Assembly (NCBI GenBank): GCA_029953675.1
Contig: JAMWBK010000001.1
Location: forward strand, 657,001 to 721,000
Length of the DNA stretch: 64,000 bases
Direction: 5' to 3'
Source: Rhodosorus marinus
Taxonomy: Eukaryota; Rhodophyta; Stylonematophyceae; Stylonematales; Stylonemataceae
Shown piece by piece: positions 52,767-63,078 of the stretch. The translations under genes were made by a program, and so were the position numbers. Within the stretch, counting starts at the first letter, position 1. Each line of letters starts with the position of its first letter. The notes under the pieces are model-generated. The model worked only from the letters and a program-made list of their open reading frames with translations. It was not told the origin of the DNA and searched no databases.

Positions 52767-53979
52767 ATGCTAGTAACAATGCTGCGGAGACGGATCTTCA
52801 AGCGGTCGCTCAGTATGGGCACGGCGATGGCGGAGCAGCCTAAGCGAAGATCAAGCACATCAACGATACTTGTAATGGGAATTCCCGGCCTGGTCTGCGT
52901 GGGGCTTGGCGTTTGGCAGATCTACAGATATGGTGACAAGCTGGAGAAGATTGAGAAGAGGAAAGCGATGTTACTGGAAGAAGAGCCAGTGCGGGAGTTT
53001 AATGGGGTCGACCCAGCGACAATCGAGTACCGTATTGTAAGCACAGATCCGTCGACAGGAAAAGTCGAGATTCTTCAGTACCCACAGCCCTGACCGAAAA
53101 GCACGCGATTCTCTTTCTGGCTCTCAAAAATCCAGATTTCGCTGAAAGGAACGTTTTTGAGGAACATGGATGTGAGTATAAGCCCGAGGAGTGGGCCCAA
53201 AGAGATCCCGGATTACTTGACTTCAAGCGGTGGAATGGGTTCAATTGGATCATTCCTTTTGTCACCACTGCAACTTGGTAGGCGCTACCTTTCTCACCCG
53301 AAGGAGCTCGAGAAAACGAAGCGAGTGCCTAAGATCTAAGTTGAACTATTGCATGCGATTCTTTGAACAGAGGATGGACAGGTGGTTTACATAAACAGAG
53401 GGTGGATACCCCGCACTCCGCGACAGAATCAGACGATCAACGCTCTACCCAGCAATGAGGTTACAGTCAAAGGTGTCGTTCGAATGGAGAGGAAGCCGAA
53501 GATGATGGTACCAGACAACGTCCCCGAAAATGATCAGTGGTTTTGGGCCGACCTACCAGCACTGTATCAGCGTTATGGACTCCATGGTCCGCTGTTCCTG
53601 GTTGATGTGCGTTCACAGGGATACCTTGTCATCTGATTGAGGAGCATCAACCTGAATGCTTGTGACTAACTTCTGCGTGTTTTTGCAATATGCTCAGGCG
53701 ATTAGACGTGATGGCATATGGGAGCTACCATGTGCGAAGGATTTGGAGGAGCAACTAGGTTTTCAAGTCGACCCGTTCACGCACCAAGTCTATGCGTTCA
53801 CGTGGTTTGCATTGGCAGCTTGTATGGTGGTTATCATCAGAATTATCATCACCCGCAGGGCTGATCCAAGACGAGCGCGAATGGATGAGATTCTTCGGAA
53901 GGGAAGAGCCACCTCAAGGGATCCAAATAGACTTTCCACAGAGCATTTGAAAGAGGTACCAGCGGAAAAGAAGCCGTAG
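52767..53979 (+). CDS. SURF1: Mitochondrial cytochrome c oxidase assembly protein SURF1
   Basis: Inner-membrane factor needed for heme insertion/assembly of complex IV. Exons 52767-53036, 53136-53277, 53371-53606 and 53698-53979 give 309 residues (human 300). The N-terminus is Arg/Ser-rich without acidic residues (MLRRRIFKRSLS), a mitochondrial presequence. First transmembrane segment about 32-51, ending in the signature LGVWQIYR. The intermembrane loop contains EYRI, then VVYINRGWIPR (the SURF1 RGW motif) and PENDQWFWADL. The second transmembrane segment is about 249-268. The last intron has a GACTAAC branch site. The two-helix topology is complete. ATG codons at residues 5, 17 and 21 are alternative starts. 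Confidence 0.92.
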
Positions 53980-55663
53980 CCTCCATCCACCAACTTCGGT
54001 TGCTGATGATGTTTCCAAGACCTAACTACTTTTTTCAAGTGGCGCTCGCACCAACTACTTGGAACTCGGCTTGAAGGACACTGCTCTATTTCACAGACGT
54101 CCAAGACAACGACATGCCCGTTGCTCGATCACAACGAGCTCGAAGAAGACTCCTGCTTTGATCTAGAAAGAAGCCAGTGAATCGCTCCCGCTTCTGGCCC
54201 GGAAAGCCATCTTTGTAAAGATTCCTCCGTATAGTGACCTCTCAATGATCTGCACAGAACAACAGGCCAAATATGTGGCGAAGCCGAAGAAGCAAGAGAC
54301 CGCGAAGCAAGGCTGCACTCTCGACGAGGTTCACATCAATCCGGACTGTTGCCAAATTTCTTCCAGAAGGTGATCGTGTCTACGAAATCTAGCTGGGCTT
54401 GTTTTTGCAATGCCCTTCCTAGTACGGGAAAGCATGGAGTCGCCCATCGTGATTGACTTTTAAACGGCCACTCTGATCATGCTAATATCGCAAAGGGGAA
54501 TGCAGTGTACCCTCCAGGACGAGGAAGGCGTTGGTAAACCATGTCCTCAGCTGCAAGCCAGATATGAATACCTGGTAGCCTGGGCGCTCCTGAAACTACT
54601 ACCTAGTCCTTCTAACAAGATCCGTCGTTGAACTACAAGATAATCAAGACCTCGGTGCAAAGACTGATTGATTCGCCTCCGCGATCTTCAACTTCTCGCT
54701 CACGAGCAGAGTACCTGTGGAATCCCATCTACACCGTGGGAAAGTCTTCTGATAGGTCGTGTTCCGAACCGCCCGAAGTATCACATTCCACATTCCTGGT
54801 GACTGAACAGTCCGGAATGTTCCGTTCTGAATAGATCTGCCCACGCAATGAGAGCACCAAGCACCAATTTCTTCTCCTTAGCGGATCCTCAATATGAGAG
54901 AGCCTTCATCTTCACCGCCACTCTTCACGAAGTTGGGGGGGTTCATTCACGAAAGACTTAAGCTTGCAAACCCCGGTCGTCGAATGAGGAGACCCAAGTG
55001 ACACATAGGAGTATGGCAAAGGACGACAGCTAACTTTCCACGCGCTTACCCAACTCCCAGTGGACGAATGGCACATAACCTCCCTTCATTACTCTGTCCT
55101 TAGCTTCACGTCTAATGCTCACGACGCTACCAGAATTGCATTCGGAAGCTATTTCGTCGTCCAAAATCCTGTTCGGAAAATGGTTCTGGAATTAGACCTT
55201 ACCAACGGATTCCATCTCCCTTCGCCTCTTCTTGGAGAGTGTGTGGCTTGCGAGGCTTCATCAAAGTCAGGATGTTTTGTTTTTTTTGGTCAAAAAAAGG
55301 ATACATGTGAGGAAATCGATGCGAATTTCGAGGACTTTTTTTTCCTCGGAAAAAAATACTGAGCCAGTCTGCTCTCCTTCGTCTTTCTCCCACGTGTGGT
55401 TTGATTGTTGTGGTACGTATTGTCTGAACGTCATTATCGTCATTGAGTGGAAGGCTGGTGGGGAACGAGTGAGGTCGATGGCAGGAGTCGTGAGCTTTCT
55501 TTCTTCGTCTTGTCGGTTTTGGCTTTTGTCTGCGTAGAAGAAGGGACGAATTGAGGACTTTGAAAGCGTAGAGTGTTCATGACGTCTTGATTGTAGTCTG
55601 TGACTTGGCGACGAAGAAGGATCTGGGGTTGCGGCGGAGGCGCAGTTTTTTTTTTGTTAAACG
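53980..55663. other. Intergenic, no gene recognised
   Basis: About 1.7 kb. Nothing identifiable to 55370; from about 55390 to 55663 the plus strand is G/T-rich, the leader of the DUF1350 gene. Confidence 0.4.
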
Positions 55664-56862
55664 ATGGCGATGGGGTTTGTTCAGTGCGGGGTTGTCAGGC
55701 TTCGAAGTGGACGTGGAAGCGCTCGATGTAGTAATGGAGGTATTTGGATGGTCGCGGCTGGATATGGGAATGCGGAAGCTTATGGATCTGAGGTATCAAA
55801 GACGGACAGTCGTCCGTTGCAATTGGAAGGGTGTGATCTTTACTTGCCTGAAGAAGAAATCACTTCAATTGTTCATTTCACGCCGGGCGCTCTGGTTTCT
55901 TCGCAGCCGCACCTCTTTTATGGGAATTTCCTCTCCTCTTTGAGTGACTTTGGGATTGCAATTATCTCAACTCCGTATGACACTTCCTTCGATCATCTTA
56001 AGCTTGGGAAAGACGTTGCAACCAAGTATGTGAACGCGTATGCTGCACTGCTGCCTCGCCTTCCCAATACATGGGTCCCTACTTTCGGAATGGGCCATTC
56101 TCTCGGAGCCAAGCTTCAAGTATTAATGAACTGTGTTCCGGAGATTCGCCAAAGGTTCCCCCCGCGTGCTTCCAACGTGCTGATCTCCTACAATAACTTC
56201 GACTCCGCGGAGTCCATTCCGGCGTACGAGAATATTATAGATGGACTACGCGTTCTCGAAAGCCTCAGTAAGCTGAAGATGTCAAAGAAGCTGAGGGAAT
56301 GTACTGCGTATTTTAAACAACTCACTCGTTCCTTCTTGCTCTTTTGCCGATAGACCCGTTGTTGGATTCTGTAGGAGTCGCGATGGGAGTCGACCTCAAA
56401 AGCTCAAGGTTTCGAGATATTAATATCGAACAGATCTTCGACAATCTGAGAAACTTCACTGGCGACGTGGACCCCCCGACATCAGTCTTCGAGTCCATGG
56501 TGCGAAACTCTTATGCTGTGCCTGACAATTGTGTTATTAGCTTCGCCACGGATAGCATCGATCAGTCGGACATCCTTGAAGCCGATCTGAGGGGTCGCCA
56601 CGGAAAGAGAACTGTTCGCAGGCCCCTGGCTGGAACGCATCTGACCCCCATGATGCCCGCCTCAGATGAGCTGCGAGATTTTGGTCTCGGAAGGGACTTA
56701 CAAAACTATCTGCAAGAGACGGTCCAAAGCGTACGAACGCAGTACGACAAGGAGTTCCAGGACCTCGTCGTCACGACAGTGGCATTCTTGAGGCTGATGG
56801 AGGAGGATTGCAACAGACGGTTGCTGGGTCCCGGTCAGGAATCTTCCACAATGGAACGCTGA
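55664..56862 (+). CDS. DUF1350 family protein, alpha/beta-hydrolase-like, probably plastid
   Basis: Exons 55664-56267 and 56354-56862, joined over an 86-nt intron, give 370 residues. The family is found in cyanobacteria, algae and plants, and its biochemical role is unknown. Visible features: an N-terminal extension of about 50 residues that is basic and poor in acidic residues, IVHFTPGALVSSQPHLFYGNFL, ISTPYDTSFDHLKLGKDVA, and the nucleophile elbow FGMGHSLGAKLQ with Ser146; then NVLISYNNFDSAESIPAYENI and, past the junction, LLDSVGVAMG and GTHLTPMMP. The GHSLG motif suggests a serine hydrolase fold, but the full triad was not verified. The occurrence mostly in oxygenic phototrophs supports an algal host. 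Confidence 0.82.
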
Positions 56863-57806
56863 TGCGAGTGCTCTTCGAACCTCAAGGACTCGCAGTATGT
56901 ACATCGAAAACTGGCTTGACAAAACTCAAACGAAAACGTAAGAGAATCGTGAAGATACTAAGATCATATGGAGAAAACATCGCGAGCTCTGTTCTCGGAT
57001 TTGGGGAATAGAAACTCGCCACAGCGAGGAAAAGTACCTTTGAGTAAAACAAAATTGTGCACAGTTATCTACTCTTTCTTAGCAGAATTCTGAGTCCTAA
57101 ATTGAGCTCCAGGTTGTCCTCCAGGAACCTTGCAACATTTTGAGAGCTTTTTGGTGTTCGAATCCCTAGTTGCACTTGGAGCTCTCTAGCCCTACTGAGC
57201 AACGCGGATAGCAAACGGACTCATTCACTTTGCGGTCCGGGATCCCACGCCTAACCTCCAGAGTACGACTAACTGTTCTCGTCGGGTAGGGATGCGTAGG
57301 TTAGGCATACTAAATCCACAAGCATCCTTCAAAATACCCACAGACTGAGACTATCCTGATCTTAGCTTACGAGCAAACCACATTCCTTATCCTGCTACTA
57401 CGTCAACCATAACCCGCCCCAAATCAAAGGAAAACTTGTTTTTGCGTAGACTTCATTGGCTAAGAATTGTTGATATACCAATCAATTTATTTACCGCCTT
57501 TTTGAAGGATGGGATGGTTACTTCATGCATCCAGTAGTCCATGTGGTTTCGTGTATTCGACAGGCAAAACGGGCTGTTTGGTGAAGGACGATGAGGAAGA
57601 GTCGCGAGGCAGATGCGGTAGTGAAAGAGTTCCAAGTTGTGGATGGAAGAAGTTGACACTGGATGAAAGAACTTCAGAGGATTTTGTGAGTAAAGTATTG
57701 TGCTTCTCTGTGAGTTCTGTTGAAGTACCAGTTTGGTGCCCTTTTTTGGGGGGGGAGGAAGGGGGGGTAAAAGTGGTGGGGGTGTTTGTGGGCACTCGGT
57801 GAGGTG
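56863..57806. other. Intergenic
   Basis: No gene recognised. About 57735-57806 has long G runs on the plus strand, the leader type seen before other plus-strand genes. Confidence 0.4.
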
Positions 57807-58351
57807 ATGAAGAAGGCGGCTGTTGAAAGTGAAGGCCTGAAGCGGGAATGGACGCTGTGCGATGTCCAAGGGGAGATAAAAATATGTGAGGTTGTGGATG
57901 GAGCTCTGCAGAGGAGCCCTTGGCGACCTAATGGAGCTCTTGTTGGGAGCTTGCTGGTGGCAGAGGACAAGGTGAGGTGGATGAGTTTGTAGATGACAAG
58001 AGGCAGTTTTATCGACAATTAAGTTGGGAGTTGTATTTCACACCACTAGGCCAAACTGCTTGTGAGCTCCTATCAAATGGAGGGAAACTGGGAGAGCACG
58101 CCTCGTCCTTTGGGGGTGATCCGATATCAGAAGGAGGAAAAGAAATGGATCCTTGTTGGCAAAGTCACGAAGACCTGCAGATTCTCTTCGAGGTGATGCT
58201 CAGCTCCTTTTTTTTGAATCCTCAAGTACTGCGAAATCGTTCATTGTCTAAAGCAGTTCACCACCTCATTTTTGCACGCAGACCTCAGCCAATAATCGAG
58301 AAACGAAGCGCGTCTAACCGCAGGAAGATCAACTATAGCAAACTGAAGTAG
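57807..58351 (+). pseudogene. Unrecognised protein gene with a frame break
   Basis: Frame 1 runs from ATG 57807 (MKKAAVESEGLKREWTLCDV) to about 57969 (LLVAEDK) and then hits TAG. A second frame, open from about 57955 to TAG at 58351, continues with DEFVDDKRQFYRQLSWELYF and looks protein-like throughout (LQILFEVMLSSFF, KAVHHLIFARR). Only about 5 nt separate a plausible end and start, too short for an intron, though a gtgagg donor sits exactly there and later AG sites exist. It could be a pseudogene, a sequencing indel, or a gene whose real splice I could not find. No family recognised. A strong G-rich leader precedes it. Confidence 0.4.
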
Positions 58352-58674
58352 TTATTTGTAGAACTGCGAATGATGTACTAGGAGTCTACTTAACTGGGCT
58401 TTGGCGAAAGCAAAAGCTAGGAGGACAGAAGTCAACGGCTCCTGCATATAGGTCGAACAAAGCGATCGCGGATTGTCGGTCGGTTGGCGAGCTTGTAATT
58501 AAACATCGTGCACAGGACTTTTAGAATACAGCGTGAAACTACTTCGGAAATGAATATGAACAGTCCGGCCGCGTTCATGGACGGGCACCTGGTCCTAGCT
58601 CACAAACGTTGTGAACCCATAAGGGTCTCGAATGGTGCAAGGCACGAACATTTGCAAAAGCTTCAGCTAGAGTT
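58352..58674. other. Short intergenic, 3' of starch-binding-like gene
   Basis: Nothing recognised in about 320 nt between two converging reading frames. Confidence 0.35.
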
Positions 58675-59462
58675 TCACGCAGTCACTACGAATCGTGCAG
58701 CCTGGAACTTCATACTTGGAGTCTCTTCTTTCATCAGTTCCACCACACCATTGGAGATGAAATAACTGCCAGGGCTTCCGAGCTTGTAGTTCTTCGACAA
58801 GTTCGAGTCCCAAAACTCCATCGAGTCAGTAAAAGCAACTTCTGTAGCCCGGACAGGGAGGGTGATCGTCCAATTTCCATCCACGCTCTTCATCATCGCC
58901 TGGCCTGGTGCTGGAGTGAATTCTCCGTCGGCCATGCGATACAAGCAGAACATCTGCGAGGAGAGACAAAAAAGAGTAGCTAGACCAGGTCAGAAAGGAA
59001 CCAAACCAAGGAGCTCGTGCGTTTACGAGAACTTTTCAGCGTGGAATGTGCTCCTATGAGACCAACAGGCTGGCTCACCTTTAGGCATCTCTCAGTTGTG
59101 CTGAAGTTGATTCTGATATCCTTGTTGTTCAGGAAACGTTCACACTCGGCCTCGTCAGCATCACCGACCCTAGTGAAGACGTTCTGTCCACAAATGTATC
59201 GCCCCGGCATGCCGACGTGATAGTTCCCACCCTTGTTGTCATCCCAGTTCGACTTGGAGCCGTTCGTAATGTAAAACTCGAGCTTTCTAGCCTTCACCCT
59301 GAAGACGCGGAACCCAGGACGGACATGGTCCGCGCTCACGAGCTCATACGTTGCATTCGAAACCCACTCTCCATCGTCCTTTCTGAAAACAATAAACGCA
59401 CGCTTCCACGACGGCAGCGAATGGAAGACTTCAATCCATCCAAAATCACCAGGCTCAGGCAT
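58675..59462 (-). CDS. Small protein with two starch-binding-like (CBM25/53-type) modules
   Basis: Exons 59462-59079 and 58953-58675 give 220 residues. Module 1 (about 10-115) has FHSLPSWKRAFIVFRKDDGEW, LEFYITNGSKSNWDDNKGGNY and GMPGRYIC; module 2 (about 129-215) repeats the plan as GNWTITLPV, AFTDSMEFWDSNLSKNYKLG and SPGSYFIS. A Trp-Asp-(Asn)-Asn-x-x-x-Asn-Tyr element followed by Gly-x-Tyr is characteristic of CBM25/CBM53 domains of plant and algal starch synthases and amylases. There is no catalytic domain and no clear signal or transit peptide, so it could be a scaffold bound to storage glucan in the cytosol. The exon border separates the modules. A gtgagt donor near 59549 suggests a 5'-UTR intron. 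Family assignment is by motif only. Confidence 0.68.
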
Positions 59463-62246
59463 CCTTTCCCCCACCCACAACCAAACTCCAAAAAAAACCC
59501 CCCAAAAACAAAAAAAAAGGCACGCACACACACAAACCCACTCACCTCAATTACACTTCTCAAAACCTACCCCAACCCATCTCCCCACCCAAACCCGAAA
59601 ATAAAGAAGCCCTACACACCCTCCCCCATCCCAACCATCCCCTTCATCTCAAATACACTCCACAACACTTCCCCCAATCCAAACCTAGAAACGAAACCCT
59701 CTCCAAACCCCCAAAAGACCAAAAAATTCCCATCCACCCAAATAGCCCTTTCAGACCAATAAAAAAATAATCCAAAAATAAATAGAAAAAACATTTTAGA
59801 ATTTTCCCCGTTTTTTTTTGTACCCCCTCACTGCTCTCCTTCTTAGGTGAATTGCCAACGGGCCAAAGTAGCACTCAAATGCTCCCTTCCTCCACCGTTC
59901 CCCCCCTTCCCTTTTTCACCACAGAAAAAAATGAGAAAAATTTAATATCACCACGGTTCCCCCCTCCACCCCCACCTCTCACTTTTTTCTATGCCTGAAA
60001 TTGGCCCGATTTATGTAAAGTGACCTCACGTCCACACAAATTGGAAAATATATATTTTTGTTCTTTTTTGTGCCATTCCAGAAATTAAAGATTTATCTAG
60101 AATTCCAAAACCAATCAATCTTCTATGGTTGTTCTTTTCCTTCCGATCGAAAAAAAAATGCCGGTCGGTAGTTGTCCGATAGAAAAAGGGATCGGAGATT
60201 CAATTTACTTAATAATTGGGTGTTTTTAGCTTCGGCAGCGTGCCTCCGATAGCAAGTTTATATCGGGACCTGAATAGAAAAGACAAAAAAACGATAAAGA
60301 AAAATTGGCATCGGACGATATTTTTCAATCAAGGACAATTTTTGATTGATTTTCAGTCTTCTTCTATGGTAATAAATTGACTCAAAGAAAGCAGAATCGG
60401 CTTTTTAAGGATTTTGCAATTTACTGCGATGACCATCCCCTTCCTCTTTGATGCACATTCTGAGAACCCATGTGATGTGTTGAGAGGCTCGTGAACCAGC
60501 TTGTTGATATCTGTTTCTAAAACCTCTACATGTGAGGTAGCCGCCAAAACCCAGGAGTGGGAATATGGGTTTCAGCGCGAAAGATAGCATTGCAAGGGAT
60601 TGAAAGAGGCTCTGAGCTCTTCGAAGAGACTGTACATGCTCAACCTCTCCATGTTTCTGGAACACTACTGCTCGCGCGCCCATGTTGGCGTCCATTCGTA
60701 CGAAGAACGGAAGCTCTTGATCGAGCATGTACAGTCTCGTCGAAGAGCTCAGAGCCTCTGAATCCCTGTCCACACGGTGCTTGAGCCGCAAGTCCAAAAG
60801 CTCATGGCTCTCACGAGCATTTGGGTGACAGCCTGGGTCAAAGAAATAATAATAATTCAATATATGAGAGACAGCTTGCCACCCAAGAAAGCGATCGTGA
60901 GTCAATACCTGGACGGAAGATGATTGATGGACAAACATTGATTGAATATCAGACGCTTTATTGGACGCCAATAGGACACTTTTGTAAATATTTCATGAGG
61001 ATACTCTCCCCTAATTGTTCTAATTTTTTTTTAAGTCTATCAACGAAAAAAAAATTACCCGACCTGCCCGATAGTCGTTTTTAGACGCTCCATGACACCC
61101 TCCACCCCCCCCCAAGGGTTCGGCTTTCGGCCTTAGCTAAATTCTCGTAGTACTGTTTCCTTCAGAAGGCCGGCGGGCATATCATCCGAGAAAGTCCTCG
61201 GTTTGTCCGAGTTGTGATAGTAAGCTGAGATGCTCCTCGAAATTTGGTTTGGTTAAAAATTCCCGAGCGAAGATTTTTGGAGAAAAACAAAAACAAACTG
61301 AGATGAAAGAAAACAGTGTACTAAAGAATTATTAGATACAGTAATCGTTTATTGGTTAGAACAGAAATTCCAGCAACGGCCAATCAAGTATCCACAAGTG
61401 TGCCCTTCGCTTTCATCTCAGAAATTATTTTGTTTTGAATATTATTAGGAATATGTGACTATCTGGTCCAATCGTTTGTTGACATCTCCATCTCATCTTT
61501 GTTTTTAAATGTTTCTAAACTCTCGCTCGGAAAAGAGGTTTTTTTTGGATGATCTTAGATTATGGTGCTGGTTTTATTCAATAATAAAATAATTCCGGCT
61601 TGGTTTCTCAAACAGTTCTAACTCTGGTTATATTGGACTTTTACACTGTTTTGGGTGGATGACTTTCTTCCGATTTTCTTTCCCTTCCTCGAGCTTGCTA
61701 TTTTATTGACGAGAGGTCCTTGCCCCCACCCACCCCTCCCCCTCCTTGCCGCGTCCACATCCAGAAGGCCGGTTTTGGCCGAGAAAAGTCTTTAGCTTCT
61801 ACCTTTTGGGGGGGAATTCAGGCCCCTATCCTCCCAAACCTCCCCCTCCTCTCTTTTGTTCGCCTCCTGTGCTTTATCTGAGAAATTGAGAATATTGGTA
61901 AGAATTGTTTTCGAAAAACGTTTTGGACCAAAAGAGATATGCGACCGATGTACTGTGAAGGTACAGCTGCTTTGCGGTCAAAATTTCTTATGGGGTTTGG
62001 GGGAGGGGGTGGATGGGTGGATGGGGTTGGGAGGGTGGGGGAAGAGGGGGGGGGCGTAGGATCGTATCTATTGTCTTCTTCTTCCTCTTGTTCGGTATGC
62101 GCGGATGATTTTTTCTTTTAAGCGTTCTATGAGTAGTGTTTGGGAGTTCCCCGTGGAATACTATGGCTTTACAAATTTGAATTTCATATGAGGGTGGGGG
62201 GAAGGGATAAGTTTGGAGTTTTAGGTTTGGTGGGTTTTCTTGAAGA
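59463..62246. other. Intergenic, leaders at both ends and a long inverted repeat
   Basis: 59463-59760 is extremely C-rich on the plus strand, the leader of the minus-strand starch-binding-like gene. 60000-60400 is AT-rich. 60595-60767 holds an inverted repeat (separate entry). A minus-strand frame 60971-60405 (188 codons, no ATG at its start) spans it. 61994-62055 has dense G runs, then the leader of the next gene. Confidence 0.45.
60595..60767. repeat. Imperfect inverted repeat, 37-nt core arms (36/37), 81-nt loop
   Basis: Arm 1 60605-60641 and arm 2 60723-60759 pair with a single mismatch (cgaaga against cgacga). Flanking agggatt (60595-60601) pairs with aatccct (60761-60767), extending the stem to about 45 bp with a small bulge. 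Such a structure can arise as a microRNA-like or siRNA hairpin precursor or as a small inverted-repeat element. No target-site duplication or transposase was recognised. Confidence 0.85.
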
Positions 62247-63078
62247 ATGGTGCGGACGAGGTCTAGTGGTGGGGTGATGAGGGATGTAGAGGCGGAGGGT
62301 GCTAGTGGAAGGGCGCGGAAGAGGGCGGCCCTGACTGAGATTCAAGAAAATGTCCCGAAACGGACCCGACGTGGGAAGGTAGAGAGTATCCCGGCGACAG
62401 ATGATTTGAAGGCCAGAGACGGAGGAAAATACGTGCAGGGTGGTCGCGAAGGATCTGGTAAACGGGAAGGGGATGTGGGTGGTGATAATCCACGAAGGTC
62501 AGGGGGTCGGAGAGTGGCCCCAAAGGCCGAGGACGTCCCACAGGTGAACAAGCTACCATCAAAGAAAACAAAACGGCCGGGTTCTAGGAGACCCCAAAAG
62601 CGAACGAAGAAGCAGAAGGAGGAAGAGCGGAGGGCAGATTCTTCTGAACTAGTGCCGGCAGATGTTCTTCCTGGACCGCGCAGACCATCTTTTGGAGGGT
62701 CCTCCGATGACAGCAACCAAAACAAAAAAGTTATCACTTACTCAAAGAAGACCCAAAGAGAGTCCAGGCAGCCACTGACGACACATCTGCGAGCTATTCG
62801 AAGAAAAAGTAGCATTCGAAAACGAAGATCATCCGCGGGCTCCTGTACAATAGACGGTGAGGACGTAAGTTAAAAGGATGAACCCTCACACCTCTGGCAG
62901 ACCTCTGGGCTACTTGGAACTGAAAACTCTGCACCATGCATAGGATGAGCTGTTCGAGTTAGAATCTGAAGAGGACGGATCTCCAGAGGGGAAAGAGTCT
63001 GCGCGAATGGAGAGGTTCCTGGAGCAGCAGAGAAGGATATGGGACGAAATTGACAAGTACGAGCTGGAGGAAACCTAG
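62247..63078 (+). CDS. Sororin-like candidate, basic disordered protein with D-box
   Basis: Exons 62247-62864 and 62944-63078 give 250 residues (human sororin 252). The N-terminus MVRTRSSGG resembles the sororin start. Residues 26-35, RAALTEIQEN, fit the APC/C destruction box RxxLxxIxxN. The middle is Lys/Arg/Pro/Ser-rich disorder with SKKTKRPGSRRPQKRTKK-type nuclear signals. The C-terminus is acidic and ends RRIWDEIDKYELEET; an aromatic residue, acidic helix, aromatic, acidic-Leu spacing (W...KYEL) parallels the conserved sororin C-terminal motif (F...QFDL) that binds cohesin SA2. Sororin protects cohesin from WAPL in S/G2. Similarity is by motif and layout only, so another D-box nuclear protein remains possible. 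The ATG follows a G-rich leader. Confidence 0.5.

Noticed and set aside
57120-57180. tRNA T-arm-like word gttcgaatccc
   Set aside because: Flanking bases do not pair as a T stem and no A box or anticodon arm is visible upstream.
60405-60971. 188-codon minus-strand ORF spanning the inverted repeat
   Set aside because: No ATG at its start, no recognised motif, and part of it is generated by the two repeat arms; an intron-like stretch interrupts it. Kept only as a possibility.
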